Made by a program: the position numbers and the translations under genes. From positions 1 through 64,000 of the forward strand of contig NZ_JAKFUM010000005.1 in NCBI RefSeq assembly GCF_021732705.1: a stretch of DNA of 64,000 nt, given 5' to 3'. Source of the DNA: Nevskia sp. Lineage in GTDB: Bacteria; Pseudomonadota; Gammaproteobacteria; Nevskiales; Nevskiaceae. The notes beneath the pieces were generated by a model that saw only the letters and a program-made list of their open reading frames with translations, was not told the DNA's origin and ran no database searches. This document shows positions 1-8,225 of the stretch, in pieces. How positions within the stretch are numbered: the first letter of the stretch is position 1; each line of letters opens with the position of its first letter.

Positions 1-71
1 ATCTTCACCGCCCGGCGGCGCCGCTCGTTGAGCGCCTCCACCGGCAGCGTTCGAGAGTCGATTTTGTCCAT
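1..71 (-). CDS. Probable IS630-type transposase, N-terminal 23 codons only (runs off the left edge)
   Basis: Reading leftwards from an ATG at 71 gives MDKIDSRTLPVEALNERRRR and then AVK before the window ends. A short MDKID-R-L start followed by an arginine-rich helix is, from memory, how many IS630-family transposases begin, just ahead of their helix-turn-helix. Only 23 residues are visible, so the family call is an inference and neither the terminal inverted repeat nor the TA target duplication can be checked. It is divergent from the TetR gene. Confidence 0.45.
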   Translation of the reverse strand, partial: MDKIDSRTLPVEALNERRRRAVK

Positions 72-137
72 GCAAACTCCGACTCTACGCGGCACCATCA
101 GTTCAATATTTCAATGCCGGCTCAATAGTCAACTTTA

Positions 138-154
138 CTCGCGTCACACGCGAG
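138..154. promoter_or_regulatory. Palindrome upstream of the TetR gene, candidate operator
   Basis: CTCGCG-TCACA-CGCGAG is a perfect 6-bp inverted repeat with a 5-nt spacer, ending 27 nt before the TetR start codon. TetR repressors usually bind such palindromes in their own promoter, so this is a reasonable autoregulatory site. Binding is inferred. Confidence 0.35.
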
Positions 155-181
155 CATCGCTGCTACGGAAATCGAGAAAGC

Positions 182-913
182 ATGTCCTCCAATTCGTTGT
201 TGCACGCAGGCTTCGCAGCCCGCACGTCCACTCCATTGAAGACGCCGCCGAAGCGTCGCGGCTACGCCGGACGAAGTGCCGAGCAGTTGGCGGAAGAACG
301 GCGTCAGCGGCTGCTGGACGCTGCGCTGGACCTGTTCGCCGATCGCGGCTTCTCGCGCACGCCGATCGAACTGCTGTGCTCCACTGCCCGCGTCACCACG
401 CGACACTTCTACGAGCATTTCGATTCTCGTGAAGCGGTGCTCGTTGCGCTGTACGACCGCATCAACATCACCACGCGGGCCTCGGTGGCGGCGTCGCTGC
501 AGATGCCGGGGCTGGACCCGCAGGAGCGCATGTTCGCGGCGATCCGCGCGTTCGTCAGTGCCTGCACCGAAGACAAGCGTCGTACCCGCATCCTGTGCGT
601 CGAGGTGATCGGCGTCAGTCCGGAGATGTTCGAGCGTCGCCGCGCGGCGGTGCACGAGTTCGCGAATGTCTTGAACACGTTCTCCCAGCAGCTGGTCAAG
701 AGCGGCCAGCTGCCGGACCGGGACTACCTGCAAAGCTGCATCGCGATGATCGGCGCGATACGCGAAGTGATGAGCAAATGGCTGATGTCCGATCCGCAGG
801 TGCCGGTGGAAACCGTTCACGCGCATCTGGTCCGTATGTTCCAGTGCCTGATCGTCGGCGCCCGCACGCTGGGTCCAGGCTCGGGGGCGGACGCGGCCAA
901 GACGGCGGGCTGA
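182..913 (+). CDS. TetR/AcrR-family transcriptional regulator
   Basis: A 243-residue one-component repressor. The N-terminal ~30 residues are a basic, low-complexity tail. Residues 36-90 form the TetR_N three-helix domain, with the helix-turn-helix at about 59-79 (TPIELL-STARVTTRHFYEHF) followed by the usual D-REAVLVALYD helix. The remainder is an all-helical ligand-binding and dimerisation domain with no recognisable ligand signature. There is only a weak GA-rich ribosome-binding site before the ATG. The next gene on the same strand is lipoamide dehydrogenase, 155 nt away, so the target is not obvious from context. The family call is firm; the ligand and regulon are unknown. Confidence 0.85.
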   Translation: MSSNSLLHAGFAARTSTPLKTPPKRRGYAGRSAEQLAEERRQRLLDAALDLFADRGFSRTPIELLCSTARVTTRHFYEHFDSREAVLVALYDRINITTRASVAASLQMPGLDPQERMFAAIRAFVSACTEDKRRTRILCVEVIGVSPEMFERRRAAVHEFANVLNTFSQQLVKSGQLPDRDYLQSCIAMIGAIREVMSKWLMSDPQVPVETVHAHLVRMFQCLIVGARTLGPGSGADAAKTAG

Positions 914-1068
914 GGCCAGACGCGCCGGGATGCCGGATGGTCCGGCGCTCGCGTCGCCCGCCACTTCAGGCGTTGCCAGCACGGGCCATGCGTTAAAGTA
1001 GCGAACTGACCAGCGGGCCGCCGCTTTCATTGCGCGGCCCGTTCTTCGCTACCAGAACGGACCCGAGC

Positions 1069-2517
1069 ATGAGCGATACCAGCGACAAATCCTTCGACGT
1101 CATTGTCATTGGCGGTGGCCCCGGCGGCTACCCGGCCGCCATCCGCGCCGCGCAGCTCGGCATGAAGACCCTGTGCATCGACGGCTGGCTGAACCGTGAC
1201 AACACGCCCAGCTTCGGCGGCACCTGCCTGAATGCCGGCTGCATCCCGTCCAAGGCGCTGCTCGAATCGTCCGAGCTGTTCCACAAGGCCGGCCACGAGT
1301 TCGACGTTCACGGCATCGGCGTGTCGACGCCGACGATGGACATCGCGAAGATGCAGGCCCGCAAGCAGGCGGTGTCGAAGGCCAACTCCGGCGGCGTCAA
1401 GCTGCTGTTCGCGGCCAACAAGGTCACGGGCCTGTTCGGCTACGGCAAGCTGCTCGGCAACAGCCAGGTCCAGTACACCGCGCACGACGGCAAGACCGAG
1501 GTCTACTCGGCCAAGCACATCATCATCGCCACCGGCTCGGCGCCGGTCGAGCTGAAGAAGATCGCGCCGTTCGACGGCGACCGCATCGTCGATTCCTGGG
1601 GCGCGCTCGATTTCACGGCGGTTCCGGGACGGCTCGGCATCATCGGCGCCGGCGTCATCGGCGTGGAACTGGGCAGCGTCTGGTCGCGCCTCGGCGCCAA
1701 GACCGTCGTGCTCGAAGCGCTGCCGGGTTTCCTGCCGATGGTCGACGCCGCGATTTCCAAGGAAGCGCTGCGCCAGTTCACCAAGCAGGGTCTCGATATC
1801 CGCCTCGGCGCCAAGGTCACCGCCGTGGAGAAGACCGAGTCCGATGTGGTCGTGACCTACGACCAGGGCGGCGAGCTGAAGACGGAAAAGTTCGACAAGC
1901 TGATCGTGGCTGTCGGCCGCCGCCCGCACACGACCGATCTGGGTGCCGAAGCGGCCGGGGTCGCGCTCGACGAGCGCGGCTTCGTCAAGGTCGACAAGCA
2001 TTACCGCACGTCGGCACCCGGCATCTATGCCGTCGGCGACGTCATTGGCGGCGCGATGCTGGCGCACAAGGCGATCGAGGAAGGCGTGGTGCTGGTCGAG
2101 CAGCTGCACGGCGAAAAGAGCGAGATCAACTACAACGCCATTCCGTCGGTGATCTACACCAATCCGGAAATCGCCTGGGTCGGACTCTCGGAAGAGCAGG
2201 CCAAGGCGGCCGGCCATGAGGTCAAGGTCGGTTCGAGCCCGTTCGCGGCGAACGGCCGGGCCCGCGCGATCGAATCGATTGCCGGCCAGGTCAAGTTCAT
2301 TTCCGATGCCAAGACCGATCGCGTGCTCGGTGTCCACATGATCGGCCCGTACGTGTCCGAGCTGTGCGCCGAAGCGGTGCTGGCGCTGGAGTTCGGCGCC
2401 ACGACGCAGGACATCCAGCTGACCATGCACGGCCATCCGACGCTGTCCGAAACCTTCCATGAGGCCGCGCTGGCCGTGGACGGCCACGCGATCCACTCGG
2501 CGAACAAGAAGAAGTAG
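1069..2517 (+). CDS. lpdA: Dihydrolipoyl dehydrogenase (E3 / L-protein)
   Basis: A FAD flavoprotein that reoxidises dihydrolipoyl groups with NAD+ in 2-oxoacid dehydrogenases and the glycine cleavage system. The ATG at 1069 (MSDTSDKSFD) is preferred over an upstream TTG because FAD-binding GGGPGGY then starts at residue 15. The redox disulphide is C53/C58 (GGTCLNAGCIPSK), the NAD-binding Rossmann fold follows (GAGVIGVELGSVW), and the C-terminal HPTLSETFHEAA carries the catalytic His-Glu pair. The length (482 aa) is normal. No E1 or E2 gene is adjacent, so it is a stand-alone copy. It could serve the glycine cleavage genes of this window as well as the TCA-cycle complexes. Confidence 0.95.
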   Translation: MSDTSDKSFDVIVIGGGPGGYPAAIRAAQLGMKTLCIDGWLNRDNTPSFGGTCLNAGCIPSKALLESSELFHKAGHEFDVHGIGVSTPTMDIAKMQARKQAVSKANSGGVKLLFAANKVTGLFGYGKLLGNSQVQYTAHDGKTEVYSAKHIIIATGSAPVELKKIAPFDGDRIVDSWGALDFTAVPGRLGIIGAGVIGVELGSVWSRLGAKTVVLEALPGFLPMVDAAISKEALRQFTKQGLDIRLGAKVTAVEKTESDVVVTYDQGGELKTEKFDKLIVAVGRRPHTTDLGAEAAGVALDERGFVKVDKHYRTSAPGIYAVGDVIGGAMLAHKAIEEGVVLVEQLHGEKSEINYNAIPSVIYTNPEIAWVGLSEEQAKAAGHEVKVGSSPFAANGRARAIESIAGQVKFISDAKTDRVLGVHMIGPYVSELCAEAVLALEFGATTQDIQLTMHGHPTLSETFHEAALAVDGHAIHSANKKK

Positions 2518-2523
2518 TCGATT

Positions 2524-2590
2524 CCGAGTCCGTCTCGTTCGAAGCGGACTCGGACAGCGACGCCGGCAAGGGAGGCCTTTTCCCTTGCCG
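2524..2590 (+). terminator. Two hairpins after lpdA
   Basis: CCGAGTCCG (2524-2532) pairs with CGGACTCGG (2545-2553), and CGGCAAGGGA (2564-2573) pairs with TCCCTTGCCG (2581-2590). Both stems are perfect, but neither is followed by a T-run. They may attenuate or protect the lpdA 3' end rather than act as a classical intrinsic terminator. The yebC-type start codon lies 37 nt beyond the second stem. Confidence 0.4.
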
Positions 2591-2627
2591 CATTCCAATT
2601 CCAGCATCGGCATCACGGAAGCACACC

Positions 2628-3350
2628 ATGGGACGTGGACCCTCGATCGAAGGCCGCAAGAACGCGGCCGACGCCCAGAAAGCGAAGAAATTCACCAAGT
2701 TCATCCGCGAGATCACGATCGCCGCGCGCGTTGGCGGCGGCGATCCCATCGCCAACCCGCGCCTGCGTCTCGCGATCGACAAGGCCCTGACCGCGAACAT
2801 GACCAAGGACACGATCGAGCGTGCCCTGAAGCGCGGCACCGGCGAAGGCGCCACCGAGCAGGTCGTGGAAATCCGCTACGAAGGCTACGGCCCGGGCGGC
2901 GTCGCCGTGATGGTCGACTGCATGACCGACAACCCGACGCGCACCGTGGCCGACGTGCGGGCCGCGTTCAGCCGCAATGGCGGCAATCTCGGCACGTCCG
3001 GCTCGGTTGCCTTCCAGTTCACCAAGACCGGCGAGATCATCTTCGACATCCGCGAGACCCCCGCGCTCGAGGAAAAGATCATGGAAGTCGCGCTCGAAGC
3101 CGGTGCCGATGACGTGCTTAGCGAAGACGGCTTCATCGACGTGCTGACCTCGCCGGACAGTTACCTTGGCGTCAAGGCCGCCTTCGAGAAAGCCGGGCTG
3201 GCGCCGATCGATTCGGATGTCGTGATGCGCCCGGCGACCCGCGCTGCGCTGGATGGCGAGGCCGCCGCGCAGATGAACAAGCTGATCGCGCGTCTCGAAG
3301 AACTCGATGACGTGCAGGACGTGCACCACAACGCCGACCTTCCGGCCTGA
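2628..3350 (+). CDS. YebC/PmpR family regulator (TACO1-like)
   Basis: A 240-residue cytoplasmic protein with the conserved start MGRGPSIEGRKNAADAQK and the KFTKFIREI-IAAR block that define the YebC/TACO1 family. Members have been described as DNA-binding regulators and more recently as factors that relieve ribosome stalling on difficult peptide motifs. It lies directly upstream of ruvC with only 8 nt between genes, the order seen in many proteobacteria, so co-transcription with ruvCA is likely. Length and composition match its neighbours. The family is certain; which of the proposed roles applies here cannot be read from sequence. Confidence 0.9.
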   Translation: MGRGPSIEGRKNAADAQKAKKFTKFIREITIAARVGGGDPIANPRLRLAIDKALTANMTKDTIERALKRGTGEGATEQVVEIRYEGYGPGGVAVMVDCMTDNPTRTVADVRAAFSRNGGNLGTSGSVAFQFTKTGEIIFDIRETPALEEKIMEVALEAGADDVLSEDGFIDVLTSPDSYLGVKAAFEKAGLAPIDSDVVMRPATRAALDGEAAAQMNKLIARLEELDDVQDVHHNADLPA

Positions 3351-3358
3351 TCGCCCGG

Positions 3359-3925
3359 GTGAGCACCAGCGCGACGATCCGCATCCTCGGCATCGACCCC
3401 GGCTCGCGCATCACCGGCTGGGGCGTGATCGAGCATAGCGGCAATCGCTCGCGCTGCATCGATCATGGCCGCATCCACCTGGATGACGGCGAACTGCCGA
3501 AGCGACTGTTGCGGATCTTCACCGAAGTCGGGCAGGTGATCCGCGACTATCAGCCGCAGGAAACCGCCATCGAGGAAGTGTTCGTCAATCGCAATGTCTC
3601 GAGCGCGCTGGTGCTCGGGCAGGCCCGTGGCGCGGCGATCTGCGCGCTGGCCTCGGCCGGACTGCCGGTCGCCGAGTACGCGCCGGCGCAGATCAAGTCG
3701 GCGGTCGTCGGCAGCGGCAGAGCCGAGAAGCAGCAGGTGCAGCACATGATCAAGGTGCTGCTGAATCTCACCGAAACGCCGCCGACCGATGCATCCGACG
3801 CGCTGGCCGTCGCCGTCTGCCACGCCCACGTCCGCGGCACCGTGATCAAGACCGGCGAAGCGCTGCGCGGGTCATGGAGTCGGGCCGTCACTGCAAGATC
3901 CATCAATCGAAATCTCAAGGGCTGA
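3359..3925 (+). CDS. ruvC: Crossover junction endodeoxyribonuclease RuvC
   Basis: Resolves Holliday junctions as a dimer together with RuvAB. The start is GTG, 8 nt after the yebC-type stop. The RNase H-like catalytic acidic residues are in place: D13 in GIDPGS, E72 in AIEEVFVN, and D144/D147 in TDASDALAVAVCH. The C-terminus is longer than the E. coli protein, with a basic tail rich in Arg and Ser (188 aa against about 173). It is followed 51 nt later by ruvA. Confidence 0.95.
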   Translation: MSTSATIRILGIDPGSRITGWGVIEHSGNRSRCIDHGRIHLDDGELPKRLLRIFTEVGQVIRDYQPQETAIEEVFVNRNVSSALVLGQARGAAICALASAGLPVAEYAPAQIKSAVVGSGRAEKQQVQHMIKVLLNLTETPPTDASDALAVAVCHAHVRGTVIKTGEALRGSWSRAVTARSINRNLKG

Positions 3926-3976
3926 TCGATGCGCACTCCGCGCGATCAGCCTGCTTCCCGAACCTGAGGAACCGCC

Positions 3977-4576
3977 ATGATCGGACGTCTCAGCGGCACC
4001 CTGATCGCCAAGCAGCCACCGCTGCTGCTGCTCGATGTCGGCGGCGTCGGCTACGAAATCGAAGCACCGATGTCGACATTCTTCAAGCTGCCCGCCGTCG
4101 GCACCGCCGTGGTCCTGCAGACGCATCTCGTGGTTCGCGAAGACGCGCATCTGCTGTTCGGGTTCGCTACCCAGATCGAAAAGAACCTGTTCCGCGAGAT
4201 CATCAAGATCAGCGGCATCGGCCCCAAGCTCGCGCTCGCCATCCTGTCCGGCATCGGCGTCGAAGACTTCTGGGCGGCCGTTCGAGCGGCCGAGACCGGG
4301 CGGCTGGTCAAGCTGCCCGGCATCGGCAAGAAAACCGCCGAACGCATCGTCATCGAACTGCGCGACAAGGCCGGCGCCGGCGGCCCGGGCGACCTCGGCA
4401 TGCTGACCTCATCCGGCGTCACCATCCCCGCCAGCCCGCTCTCCGAAGCCCGCGCGGCACTGGAATCGCTCGGCTACAAGCCACCCGAAGCCCAGAAACT
4501 GACCGATGCCATCCACAAAGAAGGCATGAGCACCGATCAGATCATTCGGGAGGCTTTGAAGCGGGCGGTGCGGTAA
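3977..4576 (+). CDS. ruvA: Holliday junction branch migration protein RuvA
   Basis: A 199-residue protein whose tetramer binds four-way junctions and recruits the RuvB motor. It begins with the OB-fold domain (MIGRLSGTLI), followed by two helix-hairpin-helix motifs (ISGIGPKLALAILSGIG and LPGIGKKTAERIVIELRDK) and the small C-terminal RuvB-binding domain (EARAALESLGYKPPEAQKL). An AGGA ribosome-binding site precedes the ATG. RuvB normally follows ruvA closely; here the next sequence is an AT-rich convergent gene, so ruvB must be elsewhere or outside the window. Confidence 0.95.
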   Translation: MIGRLSGTLIAKQPPLLLLDVGGVGYEIEAPMSTFFKLPAVGTAVVLQTHLVVREDAHLLFGFATQIEKNLFREIIKISGIGPKLALAILSGIGVEDFWAAVRAAETGRLVKLPGIGKKTAERIVIELRDKAGAGGPGDLGMLTSSGVTIPASPLSEARAALESLGYKPPEAQKLTDAIHKEGMSTDQIIREALKRAVR

Positions 4577-4616
4577 GAAAGATCTGAATGGTTTGATTTT
4601 ACTTCTGTCTTCGCTC

Positions 4617-5081
4617 TTAGCAGCCGCCCCCGACACATGTACTTTCAGGATAGACTCGGCCGCCGTTGATCGCTCTGATTCCGGCTCGAATCGAAAAGAC
4701 CAAAGGATTAATAGGAATCTCGTTTGAAGAAAATTCAGAGATTGCTGAATTAAGAGCATTAGTAATTTCTATTTTCAACAAGCGGTCGCTGAAAAGTTTT
4801 TTAAGAATCTCTACGAGCTCACTGTCAGAGTGTCTTTGCGTTGTACTAAAATTATTCGGAACCGTAATCGGTAAACTGTTACACCGAGAAAAAATGCACT
4901 TCGACGTTACGATTTCGTCATCGTAAAATAAAAAATACTCGAATCTTTGCCGTTCTTCATAATTCAAGATTAACCCTAAACTCTCTTGATAAAATTCGAG
5001 CGCTCTCTGGGTTTCGGTTAACAAGCCGCGATCCTGAACGAATTTTTCAAAAATCGCCACAATTGCTTCTCTTTCCGACAT
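4617..5081 (-). CDS. Hypothetical protein with CVGGGC C-terminus
   Basis: I do not recognise this 154-residue protein. It is predicted to be mostly helical and charged in its first half (MSEREAIVAIFEKF) with no membrane segment or signal peptide, and ends in PESTCVGGGC. The reading frame is AT-rich, unlike the surrounding GC-rich genes. A clear purine-rich ribosome-binding site (AGGGGAA) supports the ATG at 5081. It lies 55 nt downstream of the kinase gene on the same strand and shares its AT-rich composition with the 3' half of that gene, suggesting a two-gene transcript that arrived together. Function unknown. Confidence 0.7.
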   Translation of the reverse strand: MSEREAIVAIFEKFVQDRGLLTETQRALEFYQESLGLILNYEERQRFEYFLFYDDEIVTSKCIFSRCNSLPITVPNNFSTTQRHSDSELVEILKKLFSDRLLKIEITNALNSAISEFSSNEIPINPLVFSIRAGIRAINGGRVYPESTCVGGGC

Positions 5082-5136
5082 TTGTTTTCCCCTGCTTAAA
5101 GACTATAAAAAGTTAGTGTAGATGCCGTCGTTCTAT

Positions 5137-7824
5137 TTAATTGATCTTCCGAGCCAGATCCTGTTCAATTCCCAGTTTTCTGACTAGGACTTGTAGGCGC
5201 AAAACGAAAGGGTGATCAGTAGGTAAATCTGAAAATCTTAGTGCTTCGGGAGTCAAAATTATGTCACGCGCGTCACCGATTCTCTCCATAGACAAAAAAA
5301 GCTCAGCGAGTTGCAGCTTTGCCGAGCGGGTATAAGGATGATGAGCGCCAACCGCAGCAGTAAAGTCCGTCAAAGCTTCGTGCAGAACTAATTCTGCCTC
5401 GCTCCACTTGCCATTTCTCGCGTAAAGCATCGCAAGTACTTGCCGCATACCACCACTTTGCCGGATTCCACCTGCAGTCACCCTGTCCGCGTCCAAAATT
5501 ACTGATTTGATTAATTCTTCTGCTTCAATCGTGTTCCCTTTGATTGCTTGCAATTCAGCTTCGCCCCACCGAACCATCAGCATTGGACCGTCATCGTCTT
5601 TGATCCACTTTTGAAGCACTCTTCTCGCGATACGCAGTTGATTTTCAGCTTCTTCGATTTTGTTTGCTTTGACCAGAGATATCCCGAGCTGCATGTGGAT
5701 CTTGCCGACATTCAACTGATCATTTCCGACGCGGTTTGCCGCACTCGCGAGTGCACTTCGTAACTCAGATTCACCAATATCGTAATAAGAAAGATCGGTG
5801 TCAACAAAGCCCTTGAGCGAAAGAATAGACTCAATGAGTGACTTTTGAGGCAGAACGCCCTCGTCTATTATTTTGAGGAGTCGGTTTAGCTTTTCTGTGC
5901 TGTTGACCCATCTTCCTGCGAAGTAGTCAGCGCGCGCGCGTTCAAGCTGCAGTCTTAAGACTGTATCATTGCGGGGCCCAAAATTGGCAACTGCTCGTTG
6001 TTCAAGTAAATCGATCTGTTTTGTAAAATCGGAAAGTTGTCCGATGACGTATTTGCTGGTTACAAGCTTAGAGGCAACATCGAGCGCTTCCTCGGATACT
6101 TCGCCGTCGATTTCGAGGAATAACTTTAGTGCTCTATCAAATTCACGAGTTGCTTCAGCATTGAAGTCTAGAACCGCATAGGTTTGTCCAAGGGAACGCC
6201 TAAGAGTGGCTTCTAGACGCGGATCGGTCTGAAATCGCTTTGACATCTGTTTGGATGCCGCGTCTAGTAATTCTTTTACCGAAAGGTTCCGGATGGAAAT
6301 TTTGTTTGGATCGATTTCCTCAAAAATTCCTTTTGCGAGATAGTCCCGGACCGCATTTGACTGCGTAGCAGATGCTTCCGCCTGCTGCTGAGCCGTCCGC
6401 GCCTTGAAATATAAAGCTGTGCTGATGGTTACACCCCCCAGTAGCGCCGCAACCGCAATCCGCAAACCAAAGCGTCGCGCCCGTAGTCGTTCGACCGCCC
6501 GTTCTGCAGCATCGATGCGAACCCGCTCGGCCAAGCGTTCTTCATCGATTCGCATGGCATCGGCAACGGCCTGCGCCCGAGCCTCGCGACGTTCCGGCAG
6601 GCTGCGCAGGCGCCGCGCGAGTTCGGAGGCATCGGCCATGCGCTTTGCGGGATCGCCTTCGGATACTGCGGCGATGTCCTCTCGGATCAGCGGATCGTCG
6701 ATGTTGCGTTCCCAGCCGGGTGCGAACACTAGGCGCAGATCTCCAGCCACCAATTGATACAGCATGATACCGAGGGCGTAGAGGTCCGCCTTCAGCGTCG
6801 GTGGATGGCCGGCCAGCACTTCGGGGGCGTAGTACAACGGGGTGCCGCTGGTGCTGTCGCCGGCCATGGCGCTGGCGGTGACGCCGACGCGCGAGATGCC
6901 GAGTTCGATCAGGCGCTGGTCGTCCAGCACGCGGCCAGAGCCGAAGTCGCCGAGCTTGATCGTCGGGCAGTCGCCATCGGCTCCGGGCACGATCAGCACG
7001 TTGCCGGGCTTCAGGTCCTTGTGCAGCACGCCGAGCTGATGCACTGCGCTCAGCGCGTCGGCAATGCGGGCGATCAGTTCGATGCGCAGTTCCTGACTCA
7101 GGGTCTGCGGGCCGCCGATGCTGGCCAGCCATTCCTGCAGGCTGCCGCCCTCGCAATACTCGGCTTCGAGAAACCACGGTGGTTCGTCGAAGTTCCAGTC
7201 GATCAGTTCGACGTAGTCGCGGTTGTCGCCAAGGCTCTGTTTCAGCAGGCGAAAGATGGTCATCTCGCGCTTCAGCGCGACCAGCGCGCGCGCGTCGTTG
7301 GTGAACTTGAAGACGCGGCGCGACGGGAGCTTGCGATGCTGGGCCAGCCAGCTGTCGCCCGCCGAGCCGAGTCGCTTGACCAGCTGCCAGCCGCTGCGTC
7401 CCGGCACCAGATCGCCCGGCTTCAGGTTGAGGGTTGGCGCCAGCGGCGCGCCGGGCTCGCTGGCCATCAGCACGACCGGCGCATCGAACCGGTAGCCGAA
7501 ACCGTGGACGGTCTTGATCCACTCTGTACCGAAAGGATCCAGCGCGTCGCGCAGTTTCTTGACGCTGTTGCTGAGCACGGCATCGGAGACGATGGTGCCG
7601 GTCCACAGCGTTTCCATCAGCTCGGTCTTGGTGATCAGTTCGCCGGGCTTGCGCGCGAACTGCATTAGCAGATTCAGCGGCTTCGGTTCGACAGGAACGA
7701 GCACGCCCTTGTGGCGCAGCTCGCGCCGCGTCTCGTCCAGCTCGAAGTCGCCGATCTGCCAGCGCGCGGTATGCAGGGACGGGCCTGCGTCGGCGCTGAA
7801 GACCGGATCATTCTTTTTCCGCAT
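5137..7824 (-). CDS. Winged-helix / Ser-Thr protein kinase / transmembrane / TPR signalling protein
   Basis: An 895-residue composite. Residues about 20-114 are an OmpR/ToxR-type winged helix (ending IKTVHGFGYRF). Residues about 145-410 are a protein kinase: lysine K173 (VFKF), catalytic loop HKDLKPGN with D270 and N275, DFG at 293-295, APE at 333-335. The glycine loop is degenerate (RLGSAGDSWL) and the loop has HKD in place of HRD. A charged coiled segment leads to one membrane helix at about 453-472, and the rest is helical TPR-like repeats, presumably periplasmic. DNA binding and kinase are therefore cytoplasmic, with a sensor outside. Composition is GC-rich up to the membrane helix (about nt 6430) and AT-rich after it. 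The target is unknown; activity is likely but not certain given the degenerate loop. Confidence 0.85.
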   Translation of the reverse strand: MRKKNDPVFSADAGPSLHTARWQIGDFELDETRRELRHKGVLVPVEPKPLNLLMQFARKPGELITKTELMETLWTGTIVSDAVLSNSVKKLRDALDPFGTEWIKTVHGFGYRFDAPVVLMASEPGAPLAPTLNLKPGDLVPGRSGWQLVKRLGSAGDSWLAQHRKLPSRRVFKFTNDARALVALKREMTIFRLLKQSLGDNRDYVELIDWNFDEPPWFLEAEYCEGGSLQEWLASIGGPQTLSQELRIELIARIADALSAVHQLGVLHKDLKPGNVLIVPGADGDCPTIKLGDFGSGRVLDDQRLIELGISRVGVTASAMAGDSTSGTPLYYAPEVLAGHPPTLKADLYALGIMLYQLVAGDLRLVFAPGWERNIDDPLIREDIAAVSEGDPAKRMADASELARRLRSLPERREARAQAVADAMRIDEERLAERVRIDAAERAVERLRARRFGLRIAVAALLGGVTISTALYFKARTAQQQAEASATQSNAVRDYLAKGIFEEIDPNKISIRNLSVKELLDAASKQMSKRFQTDPRLEATLRRSLGQTYAVLDFNAEATREFDRALKLFLEIDGEVSEEALDVASKLVTSKYVIGQLSDFTKQIDLLEQRAVANFGPRNDTVLRLQLERARADYFAGRWVNSTEKLNRLLKIIDEGVLPQKSLIESILSLKGFVDTDLSYYDIGESELRSALASAANRVGNDQLNVGKIHMQLGISLVKANKIEEAENQLRIARRVLQKWIKDDDGPMLMVRWGEAELQAIKGNTIEAEELIKSVILDADRVTAGGIRQSGGMRQVLAMLYARNGKWSEAELVLHEALTDFTAAVGAHHPYTRSAKLQLAELFLSMERIGDARDIILTPEALRFSDLPTDHPFVLRLQVLVRKLGIEQDLARKIN

Positions 7825-8225
7825 GCAGGCTCCGGCAGCCTTTGGCTGCTCGTGATGCTGTTATCGAGTCCCCCGAGCGTGCGGCCGCTCCAGATAACCG
7901 TGGTGACCGGCTCCGCGCGACCCATCTGCGGAGACCGGCGGCAACGGCGCCAGCACGACTGTCGACACAAGTTCATTGCGACAAATCACATGGATCGCCA
8001 CGCTGTGACTTGAGTCTCATGAAGCCTCGCAGCTATGCCGAGCGAGTGCGAGATCGATTCCGGGATGAACTGAGAACTGGCGCACAAAGGCGTGCGCATC
8101 TGGACTCGATTGCTTTCCTGATCAAGCGCCGACGGTGTGGGCACTCGTTCGCGGGTGACCGGCCGAACAAACAGCCTTCCTTCCTTGCGGCATCAGCGCA
8201 ACGCCGACGAGCAGGACGCGAACGC
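7825..8225. other. Gene-free stretch upstream of the kinase gene
   Basis: About 400 nt with no convincing gene. It must contain the promoter of the minus-strand kinase gene. The inverted repeat GCAGCC-TTT-GGCTGC at 7835-7849 lies 10 nt upstream of that start codon and could be a hairpin or an operator for the protein's own winged-helix domain; this is speculative. No intrinsic terminator is visible for the transglutaminase gene that ends at 8226. Confidence 0.4.

Noticed and set aside
2524-2590. A riboswitch or attenuator ahead of the YebC-type gene
   Set aside because: Only two simple hairpins are seen; no conserved aptamer features.
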